A stretch of 64,000 nucleotides of DNA from Cytobacillus purgationiresistens (GCF_030813235.1 NZ_JAUSUB010000007.1:124001-188000), one strand, 5' to 3'. Positions 9,744 through 19,285 are shown, counted from the first letter of the stretch. The notes: generated by a model from the letters alone, not told the origin. A program made the numbers and translations.

Positions 9744-10616
9744 CTAATATACCAATTCCTCTAGAATATCTTCAGCAGTTTGTACAAGTTTTGCTCCTTG
9801 TTTAATGAGATCATTCGTTCCTTCGGCATGTGGGCTGAATATATTTCCTGGAACTGCAAATACCTCTCGTCCTTCCTGCAAAGCTGAATTTGCTGTTATT
9901 AACGAACCACTCTTGCTTTTGGCTTGTATAATTAATGTCCCCCGACTTATACCGCTAATAATACGGTTCCTCATTGGAAAATGCCATCTGGCAGGCCTCG
10001 TATTGGGCGGGTACTCAGACAATATCAAATGGTTTTTCATCATCTCAACAGCTAGCTGATTATTAGATTGTGGATAAATATGATAGAATCCTCCGCCTAT
10101 AATAGCGATTGTGTTGCCTCCTGAATACATAGCTTCTCTATGAGCCAACGTATCTATTCCTTTGGCTAAACCACTGACAATGACGATTCCATTGTCAATC
10201 AACTTTGGAAAAAGGCGTTCAATTACATGGTGGCCGTATTCAGTTGCTTGTCTTGAACCAACTACTGATAATTTCTTTTTGTTTAGCAATGAAAGATTTC
10301 CCTTTGCATACAGCATCCATGGCGGTTCATAAGTTTCTTTCAACAGTTGAGGATAGGTATCATCAAAAATACTTATCATTTTGATCTCATTCAACTCATA
10401 TTGTCGAATCTCATTCTGTATATTTTTTGACTGTAAATCCTCCAAAATCATCTTAATGGATTGTTGCTTTAAGGGAAGCTCCTGAATTAAAAGGTCTTTG
10501 GAAGGGGTGTAGAGTGATTGCAATGAGGGGTCTTTTTTTAATATATGATAGTTTGTCTTCCAGCCAATACCTCGGCAATGGTGAAGCAGGGCAAGACGCA
10601 TGGTTAAATCGTCCAT
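9744..10616 (-). CDS. dprA: DprA/Smf, DNA-processing protein for transformation
   Basis: Binds incoming single-stranded DNA and loads RecA during natural transformation. I place the start at the ATG at 10616, eight bases after AAAGGAGG; 32 further in-frame upstream codons have no such site. The 290-residue product has an N-terminal helical part (MDDLTMRLALLHHCRGIG) and the Rossmann-like DprA core. The signatures are VVGSRQATEYG, VSGLAKGIDTLAHREA, GGGFYHIYPQSN, and SGSLITANSALQEGREVFAVPGNI. The HTH C-terminal extension of some DprA proteins is absent, as in B. subtilis. It is separated from sucD by the sucD terminator. Confidence 0.96.
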   Translation of the reverse strand: MDDLTMRLALLHHCRGIGWKTNYHILKKDPSLQSLYTPSKDLLIQELPLKQQSIKMILEDLQSKNIQNEIRQYELNEIKMISIFDDTYPQLLKETYEPPWMLYAKGNLSLLNKKKLSVVGSRQATEYGHHVIERLFPKLIDNGIVIVSGLAKGIDTLAHREAMYSGGNTIAIIGGGFYHIYPQSNNQLAVEMMKNHLILSEYPPNTRPARWHFPMRNRIISGISRGTLIIQAKSKSGSLITANSALQEGREVFAVPGNIFSPHAEGTNDLIKQGAKLVQTAEDILEELVY

Positions 10617-10904
10617 ATTCAACCTCCTTTTCGGAATGATAATCAACAATGGGGATGAGCGAATTTGATTTGTTTTAGAGTGGAATGGTATAAGAAATGG
10701 AGTGTTTTTCATTGTAAATACGGGGTTCCAGCGCCTTCGTTTTTTCGAGGAAAGCAGCTTAAATATGGTGTCAATTTTTACGAATTTTAGCGGGTTTCTT
10801 GCGGGAAAATTAATTCAATTTCTAAAGCGATTTTGTCGAAAACAACAAGAAAACTCATTTTCTCATCGAATGATGATATTTGGAATTTTCGATAAATTCA
10901 AATC

Positions 10905-10938
10905 AATAAATAATCCCCTTGTTAGGGGACTATTTATT
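10905..10938 (-). terminator. Intrinsic terminator of sucCD
   Basis: AATAAATAGTCCCCT and AGGGGATTATTTATT form a long stem with a short AACA loop just after the sucD stop. The AT-rich distal arm takes the place of a pure T-run. The rest of the 334-base gap to dprA (10617-10950) is AT-rich with no certain promoter; imperfect AAAA-N4/5-TTTT ComK-like motifs were not regular enough to call. Confidence 0.8.
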
Positions 10939-10950
10939 GAGAATGTAGTC

Positions 10951-11859
10951 TTAGTGTGTTTTACACTTGTCATAAAGTCCTTCTTCTTTAAGCACTTTAA
11001 TTAAAGTTTCTCCCATTACAGATGGAGTGTCAGCCACTTCAATTCCACACTCATTCATTACACGAATTTTCTCGTCAGCTGTGCCTTTACCGCCAGAAAT
11101 AATGGCACCAGCATGGCCCATACGCTTCCCTGGAGGTGCTGTACGACCGCCGATGAAGCCAACAACAGGTTTAGTCATATTTGCTTTCACCCATTCTGCA
11201 GCTTCTTCTTCAGCTGTACCGCCAATTTCACCGATCATGATTACAGCATATGTTTCTGGATCTTCATTGAATGCTTGTAACACATCAATGAAGTTTGTTC
11301 CATTAACAGGGTCTCCACCAATACCAACAGCTGTTGTTTGACCAATTCCAGCTTGAGTTAATTGATGAACCGCTTCATATGTTAAAGTTCCTGAACGGGA
11401 AACCACACCTACATGGCCTTTTGTATGAATATAACCTGGCATAATACCAATTTTACATTCATCAGCAGTGATAACACCTGGGCAGTTTGGACCTACTAGA
11501 CGAGTCTTTTTGCCTTCCATATAGCGTTTCACTTTAACCATATCCAATACTGGAATATGTTCAGTAATACAAATTGCAAGATCAAGCTCTGCATCCACCG
11601 CTTCAAGGATAGAATCTGCTGCAAATGCTGCTGGAACATAAATAACTGATGCAGTTGCTCCTGTAGCTTCTACTGCTTCTTGAACAGTATTGAAAACAGG
11701 TACACCTTCCACTTCCATTCCACCTTTACCAGGTGTTACTCCGCCGACAATTTTTGTACCGTATTCAAGCATCTGCTTTGTATGGAAAAGGGCTGTTGAA
11801 CCAGTGATCCCTTGTACAATAACCTTTGTATCTTTATTGATAAATACGCTCACGTTCAT
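10951..11859 (-). CDS. sucD: SucD, succinyl-CoA synthetase alpha subunit
   Basis: TCA cycle enzyme subunit that binds CoA and carries the phosphohistidine intermediate. The 302-residue protein has the N-terminal CoA-binding Rossmann fold ([28 protein letters not shown]). The phosphohistidine is in [18 protein letters not shown] near residue 246. [21 protein letters not shown] is also diagnostic. It lies 168 bases after sucC and ends in a clear terminator, forming the usual sucC-sucD operon. Confidence 0.98.
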   Translation of the reverse strand: MNVSVFINKDTKVIVQGITGSTALFHTKQMLEYGTKIVGGVTPGKGGMEVEGVPVFNTVQEAVEATGATASVIYVPAAFAADSILEAVDAELDLAICITEHIPVLDMVKVKRYMEGKKTRLVGPNCPGVITADECKIGIMPGYIHTKGHVGVVSRSGTLTYEAVHQLTQAGIGQTTAVGIGGDPVNGTNFIDVLQAFNEDPETYAVIMIGEIGGTAEEEAAEWVKANMTKPVVGFIGGRTAPPGKRMGHAGAIISGGKGTADEKIRVMNECGIEVADTPSVMGETLIKVLKEEGLYDKCKTH

Positions 11860-12027
11860 TCTCCTTCCTGAATTCCAAATATGCCAACAATCCCTGATAA
11901 ATCATACAAATCAGGTATGACCTTAAGGTTGAGGTTCTTACTTTCATTACGTCTGCATAAACATTTGTACATGCAAACATCGTTCTGCAAAGTTTCTCTG
12001 CAAATAGGAAGTTATCCTATATTATTT

Positions 12028-13188
12028 TTAGCCTACTAAAGAAACGATTTTTTCTGCACCATCTGCCATAGAGCTTGCAGCTACGATTTCCACATCTGAT
12101 TCAGCAAGAATTTGCTTGCCAAGTTCAACGTTTGTTCCTTCTAAACGAACGACTAAAGGAACTTTTAAGCCTACTTGCTTCGCAGCTTCTACAACACCAG
12201 TTGCAATGACGTCACATTTCATGATTCCGCCAAAAATATTTACAAAGATTCCTTTTACATGTTCATCAGAAAGGATGATTTTGAATGCTTCTGTAACTTT
12301 CTCAGCTGTAGCACCGCCCCCAACATCCAGGAAGTTAGCGGGGTCTCCGCCATAATGTTTAACAATATCCATCGTTGCCATGGCAAGTCCGGCACCATTA
12401 ACCATACAGCCGATATTTCCATCTAACGCGATGTAGCTAAGGTCATATTTAGATGCTTCAATTTCTTTAGTATCTTCTTCTTCAAGGTCGCGCATATCGA
12501 CGATTTCCTTTTGACGATAAAGAGCACTTCCATCAAAGTTTAACTTTGCATCTAAAGCCATAACTTTCCCGTCTCCTGTTACAACAAGAGGGTTGATTTC
12601 AGCGATAGAGCAATCCTTTTCTATATATGCATTATATAGGCCCATCATAAATTTAACTGCTTGATTGACCAATTTTGTAGGAATATTGATATTGAAAGCA
12701 ACACGACGAGCTTGGAATGCCGTTAGACCAACAACCGGATCAATTTCTTCTTTGAAGATTTTTTCCGGAGTTTTTTCTGCTACTTCTTCAATTTCAGTTC
12801 CACCTTCTTCTGACGCCATTAGCGTTACACGAGAAGTTGCACGATCCAATACTAAACCTACATAGTATTCTTTTTGGATGTCACAGCCTTCTTCAATCAA
12901 AAGGCGCTTAACTTCTTTGCCTTCTGGACCTGTTTGGTGGGTAACAAGTGTTTTACCTAAGATTTCTTCTGCATATGTACGTACTTCATCCAAGTTTTTG
13001 GCAACCTTTACCCCGCCTGCTTTACCGCGGCCACCTGCATGGATTTGCGCCTTAACAACACATACGTCTGTGCCTAATTCCTTTGCAGCTTCTACAGCTT
13101 CTTCTACTGTGAAAGCAACTTTACCATTTGGAACTAATACCCCGTATTGTCTGAGGACTTCTTTTCCTTGATACTCATGTATATTCAT
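12028..13188 (-). CDS. sucC: SucC, succinyl-CoA synthetase beta subunit
   Basis: ATP-grasp subunit that makes succinate and nucleoside triphosphate with SucD. The ATG at 13188 has GGAGG upstream and gives 386 residues starting [17 protein letters not shown], the universal family start; an upstream extension to 13251 is unlikely. [19 protein letters not shown] is the ATP-grasp nucleotide loop, [23 protein letters not shown] carries metal ligands, and [14 protein letters not shown] is in the CoA-ligase domain. The 245-base upstream gap to ylqH should hold its promoter, but no strong hexamer pair stands out. Confidence 0.98.
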   Translation of the reverse strand: MNIHEYQGKEVLRQYGVLVPNGKVAFTVEEAVEAAKELGTDVCVVKAQIHAGGRGKAGGVKVAKNLDEVRTYAEEILGKTLVTHQTGPEGKEVKRLLIEEGCDIQKEYYVGLVLDRATSRVTLMASEEGGTEIEEVAEKTPEKIFKEEIDPVVGLTAFQARRVAFNINIPTKLVNQAVKFMMGLYNAYIEKDCSIAEINPLVVTGDGKVMALDAKLNFDGSALYRQKEIVDMRDLEEEDTKEIEASKYDLSYIALDGNIGCMVNGAGLAMATMDIVKHYGGDPANFLDVGGGATAEKVTEAFKIILSDEHVKGIFVNIFGGIMKCDVIATGVVEAAKQVGLKVPLVVRLEGTNVELGKQILAESDVEIVAASSMADGAEKIVSLVG

Positions 13189-13433
13189 TTCCCATCCTCC
13201 TATCTTAGTCTTCAAAAATAGACTGCGTTTCCATTTTATTAAATGACACATTAGTTGTCTACTGTAATAAAAGAAATATTGGATTAATCTAAATAGATTT
13301 AATAGAAAAAATGATAGAATACCCTTATCTCATGGGATTTTGACTAGTGACAAAATAATTTTAATTTTATTACAAAGGAAGCTGTTCATTTCCCACCAAA
13401 TTCCACATTTTCTAATTTCAAAGAGATTAAATC

Positions 13434-13715
13434 CTATTTTTTCCCTATTTCTGCTTGGTCAATCTTGTAAATAAAGGCAAATACTTCAGCGACTGCTTGA
13501 TATAATTCCTCGGGTATATTTTCATTTAGATCAAGATTACCTAAAAGCTCAACTAAGGAAGCATCCTCTTGGATCGGAATGCCATGCTCCTTCGCTTTTT
13601 CGACAATTTGATCTGCAACCAGCCCTTTTCCTTTAGCTGCCACCCGCGGAGAAGGTTTGAATGGTTCATATGTAAGCGCAACAGCTTCTCTTCTCTTATT
13701 ATCTAGTTTCTTCAT
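13434..13715 (-). CDS. ylqH: YlqH, FlhB C-terminal-domain-like small protein
   Basis: A 93-residue soluble protein that resembles only the cytoplasmic C-terminal domain of the flagellar export switch FlhB. The shared pattern is AVALTYEP...PRVAAKGKGLVADQIVEKAKEHGIPI...LL..LDLNENIPEELYQAVAEVFAFIY. The NPTH autocleavage loop of true FlhB is missing, since the sequence starts at REAVALTY. No transmembrane segment. Its start overlaps the stop of ylqG by four bases (ATGA), so the pair is translationally coupled. Function is not established; an adaptor for a FliK-like partner is an inference. Confidence 0.85.
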   Translation of the reverse strand: MKKLDNKRREAVALTYEPFKPSPRVAAKGKGLVADQIVEKAKEHGIPIQEDASLVELLGNLDLNENIPEELYQAVAEVFAFIYKIDQAEIGKK

Positions 13716-15562
13716 ACTCTTATGTCCACCCCATTGAATGGTTTTGTTATGTTCAAGGTTGAACGAGCAGGTTTTATCACTTTTTGTTCTTTAATAAAAC
13801 GGATGGATGATACCATATAGTCCTGCGCCTCTAAGTTGTGCTTTAATTGATCTATAAAGGGTCTAGCAGCTCTATCAATCCAATCATGCTTATTAATAAC
13901 TGTGATATTCATCACACGCTTTTGGATGAGCAAGTCTACTATTGTTTCGTCTAAAGACTGCAAATTCAAGTAAAATAAAATTCGGCAATGATCAGGGTCA
14001 ATTTCTCCGTTTGAAGTCTTTTTCCCACTCCACTGAATCGACAAATCAGTTGACTTTTTTAAGAATGGCAACGGAATTTGATAGGCATATTGCTGGATAG
14101 GACCCACCTCTTGCGAGAGCAGCTGGAAGCCCGTCAATTTATTCAATAGCTCTTTCGCAGTATCTTTTATCCCAATCGGCAATTCTTCAGCTAATAGACG
14201 CAACAACAGAGGTTTGAGCATGTCTTGCTTAAAAGCATCTTGGTTGTCGTCACTCTGAAGATACTGAATAAGATGTTGTTCATGTGACAGTCCAAGTGTT
14301 TTAATAGCCATTTTTAATAAATCTTTTATTTGCGGTGTCTCTATTGACTGTAGCTCCAGAGACATTTCCCCCCTTAGTGAGGAAAGCAACAATCGCTCTT
14401 GGTTTGATTGCATTTTTGGATGAATTAAAGCAGGATGATCCATTAAATTCTTCACTTGTTCCATCACAAATGCCGGACTACGTTCGCTATTTATTATCAT
14501 GGAACTAATTAAATTTGAATCGTTTCCCTGTTTAGTTATATATGGTGAGAGTGCATCCTTCAAGATCGCAATAATCCGCTGTTCAGAAACTGGGAATTGG
14601 TTTTCTTTTGTCCTTACCTCATTTATTAGGTGTTGAACATCCAAGTGTTGATGTGATAACCCCATTTGGCGCAGGACAGTATCCAATTTAGCTAAACTTA
14701 GAATAAATGCCGGCTTGTTGCCTGTCTGGTTATTGGTTAAGACTTCTGAGAGGACTTTAGATATTGGCAATGAAGTCCGTTCTCCGTTAAATAATTTCTC
14801 CAGCGTTTTTGCTAATGCTTCCCCTTCATTTCCAGTTCCAGAATGTATCCCTATGTTCTTCAACATACTGAAGGCAGCGAGGGATTGGGGAGAGCTATTC
14901 TTTACCCATGCTTGGACAAGTTTATTGATTAATTGAAGAGAATCAGCTTCAGTCAGCTGCTGGAGTCTATAAGATAGTTCTCTGGCTGATTGCAGCCCCT
15001 GATAGTTTTTTAGTTCTAACTGAAGCTTGTTTAATTGGGGAGTGATTGGTCCTTCGGAGATAATAGATAAAACAGCTTGAAATACTTCAGCTTTAAAAGG
15101 CCAATTCCGCTCAATCATCATTTGCATAGCCTTTTGGCTTGTTTCAATGGACGGCGAGGATTTGACCCATTCCAAGGATCTTTCTAACACTTCCTTCGAT
15201 AAAGGCAATTGCTCTTTTAGAAAAAATTGGACCAGTGAAATATTTTCCTTTGTAACAGGGATGTTGAGTTGATGCAGTAAACTTTCTGCTGAAGCTATTG
15301 CCTGTTTCCCATGAACAATTGTTTCTAAAACTTTTAATTGCACAAGCCCATCTTCCTTTTGGACCTGGAGCCAATAGCTCTCACCGACAGACAGCGGTAT
15401 ACTGATACGTGCAATAAAAGATTGTTTGCCTATTTGGACTTCAGCTGTTTCGTTAGGAAAGTAACGTTTGATTGTACCACTTAAAATTTGCCCTGAACGT
15501 AAAGCTACTGGCGTTTGTTCCGGTTTTTCTACTTTTATTAGCTGATCTGTTAATATTTTCAT
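13712..15562 (-). CDS. ylqG: YlqG, large FliK-like protein of unknown function
   Basis: About 616 residues from the ATG at 15562 (in-frame GTG at 15589 would add nine). Begins MKILTDQLIKVEKPEQ, followed by a small beta-rich part (SGQILSGTIKRYFPNETAEVQIG), a long helical middle, and a C-terminal region of about 120 residues (LSIQWSGKK...RILFYLNLQSLDETIVDLLIQ...FIDQLKHNLEAQDY) shaped like the hook-length control domain of FliK. No signal peptide or membrane segment. It lies between rnhB and ylqH; the FliK-like plus FlhB-like pairing is suggestive of an export-switch-type interaction. Resemblance is judged by eye. Confidence 0.75.
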   Translation of the reverse strand: MKILTDQLIKVEKPEQTPVALRSGQILSGTIKRYFPNETAEVQIGKQSFIARISIPLSVGESYWLQVQKEDGLVQLKVLETIVHGKQAIASAESLLHQLNIPVTKENISLVQFFLKEQLPLSKEVLERSLEWVKSSPSIETSQKAMQMMIERNWPFKAEVFQAVLSIISEGPITPQLNKLQLELKNYQGLQSARELSYRLQQLTEADSLQLINKLVQAWVKNSSPQSLAAFSMLKNIGIHSGTGNEGEALAKTLEKLFNGERTSLPISKVLSEVLTNNQTGNKPAFILSLAKLDTVLRQMGLSHQHLDVQHLINEVRTKENQFPVSEQRIIAILKDALSPYITKQGNDSNLISSMIINSERSPAFVMEQVKNLMDHPALIHPKMQSNQERLLLSSLRGEMSLELQSIETPQIKDLLKMAIKTLGLSHEQHLIQYLQSDDNQDAFKQDMLKPLLLRLLAEELPIGIKDTAKELLNKLTGFQLLSQEVGPIQQYAYQIPLPFLKKSTDLSIQWSGKKTSNGEIDPDHCRILFYLNLQSLDETIVDLLIQKRVMNITVINKHDWIDRAARPFIDQLKHNLEAQDYMVSSIRFIKEQKVIKPARSTLNITKPFNGVDIRV

Positions 15563-15591
15563 AATCCCAATCCCTTCACCTCTGGTCACAA

Positions 15592-16359
15592 TTAATCACT
15601 ATATGCTTTAACAGGTGCAAAGCTCTTGCGGTGAATCGATGTGATTCCGAATGCCTCTAATGCATCTAAATGGTCTTTCGTTCCATAGCCCATATTTTTT
15701 GAAAAACGATATTGAGGATAGTGCTCACTGAGCTTTAACATCAGCCTGTCTCTTGTCACTTTTGCAACAATAGAAGCGGCTGCAATGGAAATGCTTCGTG
15801 CATCCCCTTTGATCAATGCTTCATATGGGTAAGGTGTATTTAGCTTTACTGCATCGATCAATAAAAAATCCGGAATAGCATCTAAACCGGCAACGGCAGA
15901 CAGCATCGCTTTCTTTGAAGCTTCTAAAATGTTTATTCGGTCGATTTCGTCCGCTTCAATGATTCCTACACCAAAAGCGACAGCTTCTTGAAGGATATAC
16001 TCATAAAAATCATTTCGCTTTCTCTCTGTTAGCTTCTTGGAATCATCTATTCCAGGCAAATAAAAATTTGCTGGAAGAATCACAGCAGCTGCCACGACAG
16101 GGCCTGCCAGCGGACCTCTTCCTACTTCATCCACACCGGCTATGTATTTAAAGCCTTCTGCTCTATACTTTTTTTCAAACATCATCATATTCTCGTATTT
16201 TTGAATTAATTGATTATATTGATCTTGTTTGCGATGCCATTTTTTTAATGCGGCTTGAACTCCTTTTCTATCATCCTTCATGAGCTCATTAATAAATTCA
16301 TCTTTCTCATTCAACTGCTGCAACTTTTTTTCGATTTCTTTAATTGATTGTTTTGCCAT
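15592..16359 (-). CDS. rnhB: RnhB, ribonuclease HII
   Basis: Removes ribonucleotides from DNA and RNA primers. The 255-residue protein has an N-terminal helical extension of about 75 residues, typical of Bacillus RnhB. The catalytic GVDEVGRGPLAGPVVAAAV motif follows near residue 74, then DDSKKLTERKRNDFYEYI, the acidic site LLIDAVKLN, and ARSISIAAASIVAKVTRDRLM. The acidic residues needed for metal binding are intact. The stop nearly touches ylqG, and the gene follows rbgA with a terminator at 16400-16435 between them. Confidence 0.97.
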   Translation of the reverse strand: MAKQSIKEIEKKLQQLNEKDEFINELMKDDRKGVQAALKKWHRKQDQYNQLIQKYENMMMFEKKYRAEGFKYIAGVDEVGRGPLAGPVVAAAVILPANFYLPGIDDSKKLTERKRNDFYEYILQEAVAFGVGIIEADEIDRINILEASKKAMLSAVAGLDAIPDFLLIDAVKLNTPYPYEALIKGDARSISIAAASIVAKVTRDRLMLKLSEHYPQYRFSKNMGYGTKDHLDALEAFGITSIHRKSFAPVKAYSD

Positions 16360-16399
16360 TTCAGTTTCTCCTATTTAGAATAATATCGACTTAGTTCAA

Positions 16400-16435
16400 A
16401 AAAAATAAAGGTCTTCATGTGAAAGACCTTTATTT
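16400..16435 (-). terminator. Intrinsic terminator of rbgA
   Basis: AAATAAAGGTCTT and AAGACCTTTATTT form a 13-bp stem with a small loop followed by a run of T on the minus strand. It overlaps the rbgA stop codon at 16430. Transcription into rnhB must read through or restart in the short gap. Confidence 0.88.
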
Positions 16436-17308
16436 AACTATATCTTCTTCTGCAGTGATTAGGTCAGCAGGATTCTCTAAAGAGATGCGGCCGAATTTTT
16501 CTGAACGAAATTCTCTTATGACAAGCTCAGTTACCTTATCATAGTCTACCTCACCACCGCCCATTAAACATCCTCTTCGTTTGCCAATTTCATCAAAGAG
16601 CTGAACAATATCTTCAGGTATTTCCGTTAAACTAAAACGCTCTTTTAACTTATTTGGATAATTGGCTATTAAAAACCGAAGTGCATACACGGCAACATCC
16701 TGTAAATTGAGAATCGTATCTTTAATCGCACCAGTTAAGGCTAACTTCATACCGACTTCTTGATCTTCAAATTTTGGCCATAGAATCCCCGGGGTGTCCA
16801 GAAGCTCGAGTTCCTTGCCGACTTTAATCCAAGCTTGCGCTTTCGTTACCCCGGGCGTATTCCCAGTCTTTGCAATATTCTTTTTTGCTAAACGATTAAT
16901 CAATGTGGACTTACCCGCGTTTGGAATACCAACAATCATCGCTCTAATCGCCCTAGGTTTAACTCCTTTTGCCTTCATTCTGTCAAACTTCTCTGAAAGC
17001 AGATCCTTAGCTGTTGCTACTATATCTTTCATTCCTTGTCCGGCTTGAGAATTAATAGCGATTGCTCTAATTCCTTGTTTACCAAAATAAGCGATCCACT
17101 TTTTGGTCATTTCCGGATCAGCCATATCTGCTTTATTTAAAAGGACAATCCTTGGCTTTTGTTGAATGATTTCCTCTATCATTGGATTTCTTGATGAATA
17201 GGGAATTCTTGCGTCGATCAGCTCAAAAATAATGTCTACCAGTTTTAGCTTTTCTGTCACTTGCCTGCGCGCTTTGGCCATATGGCCAGGAAACCATTGT
17301 ATCGTCAA
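16430..17308 (-). CDS. rbgA: RbgA (YlqF), ribosome biogenesis GTPase for the 50S subunit
   Basis: Essential circularly permuted GTPase that recruits late proteins to the 45S precursor of the large subunit. The TTG at 17308 lies five bases after AGGTGG and gives [16 protein letters not shown], the known RbgA start; the GTG at 17317 falls inside the ribosome binding site. G motifs are in permuted order: NKAD near residue 58, [14 protein letters not shown] near 127, DTPG near 174. The C-terminal domain has [14 protein letters not shown]. Total 292 residues. The upstream repeat array begins only about 45 bases away, so its promoter must lie in or beyond the repeats. Confidence 0.96.
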   Translation of the reverse strand: MTIQWFPGHMAKARRQVTEKLKLVDIIFELIDARIPYSSRNPMIEEIIQQKPRIVLLNKADMADPEMTKKWIAYFGKQGIRAIAINSQAGQGMKDIVATAKDLLSEKFDRMKAKGVKPRAIRAMIVGIPNAGKSTLINRLAKKNIAKTGNTPGVTKAQAWIKVGKELELLDTPGILWPKFEDQEVGMKLALTGAIKDTILNLQDVAVYALRFLIANYPNKLKERFSLTEIPEDIVQLFDEIGKRRGCLMGGGEVDYDKVTELVIREFRSEKFGRISLENPADLITAEEDIVK

Positions 17309-17353
17309 GGTCCCCACCTCGCTTTTATTTTATTTTATTCTATTTTTCATTCT

Positions 17354-17762
17354 AAATCGAAATGTGCAACCGCCTCGCTCAGCCCCGACAAGCTTAAGAC
17401 GCATAGGAAATGAAGGTTGAACTTTACCTTCAATTCCTATGTGGCTTAAGACCTCGAGGGGCTAGGCGGTGAAACTAGACAAATCGAAATGTGCAACCGC
17501 CTCGCTCAGCCCCGACAAGCTTAAGACGCATAGGAAATGAAGGTTGAACTTTACCTTCAATTCCTATGTGGCTTAAGACCTCGAGGGGCTAGGCAGTGAA
17601 ACTAGACAAATCGAAATGTGCAACCGCCTCGTTCAGCCCCGACAAGCTTAAGACGCATAGGAAATGAAGGTTGAACTTTACCTTCAATTCCTATGTGGCT
17701 TAAGACCTCGAGGGGCTAGGCGGTGAAACTAGACAAATCGAAATGTGCAACCGCCTCGCTCA
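17354..17762. repeat. Tandem array of three 127-bp palindromic repeats plus partial fourth
   Basis: Units start at 17354, 17481, 17608 and 17735, an exact 127-base period. The three full units differ by only one or two bases each. Every unit has a large hairpin. Inner arms CATAGGAA.TGAAGGT and ACCTTCA.TTCCTATG surround TGAACTTT; next come CTTAAG/CTTAAG; outer arms AGCCCC/GGGGCT and ACCGCCT/AGGCGGT. The fourth unit keeps only its first 28 bases and then changes to a different sequence. There are no spacers of varied sequence, so this is not a CRISPR array. The array fills the gap between lepB and rbgA. Confidence 0.93.
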
Positions 17763-17865
17763 CCTGGAACACAAGCTAAAAGGGCCACGTCCTATGGCAA
17801 CGCCCATATAACCCACATTCCTGTGGGCCTCAAGCTTAAGCTTGAGCGGAGGCATAGGTCCTGGA
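17763..17865. repeat. Second palindromic element joined to the repeat array
   Basis: Directly after the truncated fourth repeat unit the sequence becomes CACCTGGAACACAAGC and ends GGTCCTGGACAAAT. It includes the hairpin CCCACA-TTCC-TGTGGG and a perfect 18-bp palindrome CTCAAGCTTAAGCTTGAG. ACAAAT at its end matches the unit junctions in the array. It therefore looks like a sister element sharing the same boundary sequence, perhaps derived by recombination. Confidence 0.5.
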
Positions 17866-17867
17866 CA

Positions 17868-17907
17868 AATAAAAAGAAATCACCACAACCTGTGATTTCT
17901 TTTTATT
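17868..17907 (-). terminator. Intrinsic terminator of lepB
   Basis: AATAAAAAGAAATCAC and GTGATTTCTTTTTATT form a perfect 16-bp stem with an 8-base loop. The U-rich distal arm is on the minus strand, and the hairpin starts only a few bases past the lepB stop. Confidence 0.85.
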
Positions 17908-17912
17908 CTACC

Positions 17913-18464
17913 TTATTTAACAAAGCGTATATCTTCAAGCGGCCAGTAAATAACACCAGCGCTTCCTAATACTTCTTCCATTGGCACAGGACCTATATGG
18001 CGGCTATCCTTGCTAAAGCGGCGATTATCGCCCATAACAAAAAGATGCCCTTCCGGAACTGTTTCCTGCCCAATCTTCTCTTCTAGCGTAAACGGCTCTG
18101 TTAAAGGACCATCTACTACTTGTTGTTTATATTCATCAAGGTAGGGCTCTTCAAACGCTTCACCGTTTACATATAAAATATCATCTTTATATTCGATTCT
18201 ATCCCCGGGTAAACCAATAATCCTTTTAATATAATCCTTATTTTCCGGTGCATGGAAAACGATAATATCAAATCGATCCGGCTCTCCGATTGTATAGCTG
18301 AATTTATTAACAATCATTCGATCCTGATCTTGCAGTGTTGGCATCATTGATAGTCCATCAACAACAATCGGCGCAAATAGAAAGTACCTGATTACTGCAG
18401 CTAATAGAACTGCGATGACTAGCGCTTTTGTCCATTCCCATAATTCATTTTTCTTTTTTGCCAT
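17913..18464 (-). CDS. lepB: Type I signal peptidase (SipS/LepB family)
   Basis: Membrane serine protease that cleaves Sec signal peptides outside the membrane. The ATG at 18464 is preceded by GGTGGGG and gives 183 residues starting MAKKKNELWEWTK; 31 upstream in-frame codons are not signal-peptidase-like. One transmembrane segment at about 14-32 (LVIAVLLAAVIRYFLFAPI). The catalytic Ser is in VDGLSMMPTL near 40, the general-base Lys in DYIKRIIGLPGDRIEY near 80, and MGDNRRFSKDSR is the box E motif. It lies downstream of rplS with its own terminator, the same location as the sip gene near rplS in other bacilli. Confidence 0.96.
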   Translation of the reverse strand: MAKKKNELWEWTKALVIAVLLAAVIRYFLFAPIVVDGLSMMPTLQDQDRMIVNKFSYTIGEPDRFDIIVFHAPENKDYIKRIIGLPGDRIEYKDDILYVNGEAFEEPYLDEYKQQVVDGPLTEPFTLEEKIGQETVPEGHLFVMGDNRRFSKDSRHIGPVPMEEVLGSAGVIYWPLEDIRFVK

Positions 18465-18710
18465 CGTTTCCCCACCATTCTTCTGTAAAAAGTGAAACAA
18501 GCTATTTTTACTGCATCCTTTTATATGTGATATGAGTATCCATCTCTTATCTTCCACTATACTTTAATAAGAAATGACTCTACTACTTATTTTACATAAA
18601 TTTTGCCTAATAAACACGATGGGATGGTTATTTTATATATTATTTAATTATTATGTAATATTACAAGCAAATAATTGGAAATGCAAAAGAAAAGTTCATA
18701 TGTCATAGAA

Positions 18711-18735
18711 AAGGAGCTTGTATATACAAGCTCCT
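18711..18735 (-). terminator. Intrinsic terminator after rplS
   Basis: GGAGCTTG-TATATA-CAAGCTCC is a perfect palindrome followed on the minus strand by TTTTCT. It stands about 107 bases after the rplS stop. In the rest of the 377-base rplS-lepB gap I see a TATAGT hexamer near 18558 without a good -35, and nothing else. Confidence 0.8.
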
Positions 18736-18841
18736 CCGGCAATTCATCATTAGCTTTATCGCTAGGAAAAAGAGATTTAAAGTCCGCTATTACTAGCTTG
18801 CTTTAAAACTCTCATCCCTTAAAAAAGCGGTTATGCTATTT

Positions 18842-19186
18842 TTATCGAATTTCTTTAATACGAGCTTTTTTACCACGAAGATTACGTAGGTAATAAAGTT
18901 TCGCACGGCGTACTTTACCGCGGCGGATTACTTCAAGCTTCGCAATTTTAGGTGTGTGTACAGGGAATGTACGCTCAACGCCTACACCGTAAGAAATCTT
19001 ACGTACTGTAAAAGTTTCGCTAATTCCACCACCACGACGCTTAATCACAACACCTTCGTATACCTGAACACGTTCACGAGTTCCCTCAACAATACTTACG
19101 TGTACACGTACAGTATCACCAGGACGGAACGCAGGAAGATCAGTACGAAGTTGATCTTGAGTGATTTCTTGAATTAATTTTTGCAT
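18842..19186 (-). CDS. rplS: Ribosomal protein L19
   Basis: Large-subunit protein at the 30S-50S interface. The ATG at 19186 follows GGGAGGAGTTG and gives 114 residues starting [18 protein letters not shown], the family start; 19 upstream in-frame codons belong to the leader. Family signatures: [70 protein letters not shown]. It has its own promoter (19292-19320) and a long leader likely used for L19 autoregulation, so it can be expressed apart from trmD. Confidence 0.98.
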   Translation of the reverse strand: MQKLIQEITQDQLRTDLPAFRPGDTVRVHVSIVEGTRERVQVYEGVVIKRRGGGISETFTVRKISYGVGVERTFPVHTPKIAKLEVIRRGKVRRAKLYYLRNLRGKKARIKEIR

Positions 19187-19285
19187 CGTTTTCAACTCCT
19201 CCCAAGATGCTCTTGCACAACATGATAGATTGCAGCGGAACACCGTTATAAGACAATGAGCTAAACATAGTTAGCACAAGTCACA
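19187..19285 (-). ncRNA. Probable L19 autoregulatory leader in rplS 5'UTR
   Basis: About 99 bases of untranslated RNA lie between the rplS promoter and start codon. The conserved-looking block ATAACGGTGTTCCGCTGC, then TGTTGTGCAAGAGCATCTTGGGAGGAG, resembles the L19 leader described upstream of Firmicute rplS genes, which lets free L19 repress its own translation. Assignment is from memory of the motif and position; a covariance-model scan with the L19 leader family would decide it. Confidence 0.5.

Noticed and set aside
10617-10904. ComK-box-like AAAA/TTTT motifs upstream of dprA
   Set aside because: Spacings are not the regular AAAA-N5-TTTT pairs; AT-rich sequence gives such matches by chance.
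10702-11004. Plus-strand frame of 100 codons between dprA and sucD
   Set aside because: Overlaps the sucD terminator and the sucD 3' end, lacks a ribosome site, and has low-complexity translation.
17354-17762. Tandem repeats resembling a CRISPR array
   Set aside because: Whole 127-base units are repeated with no variable spacers and no cas genes nearby.
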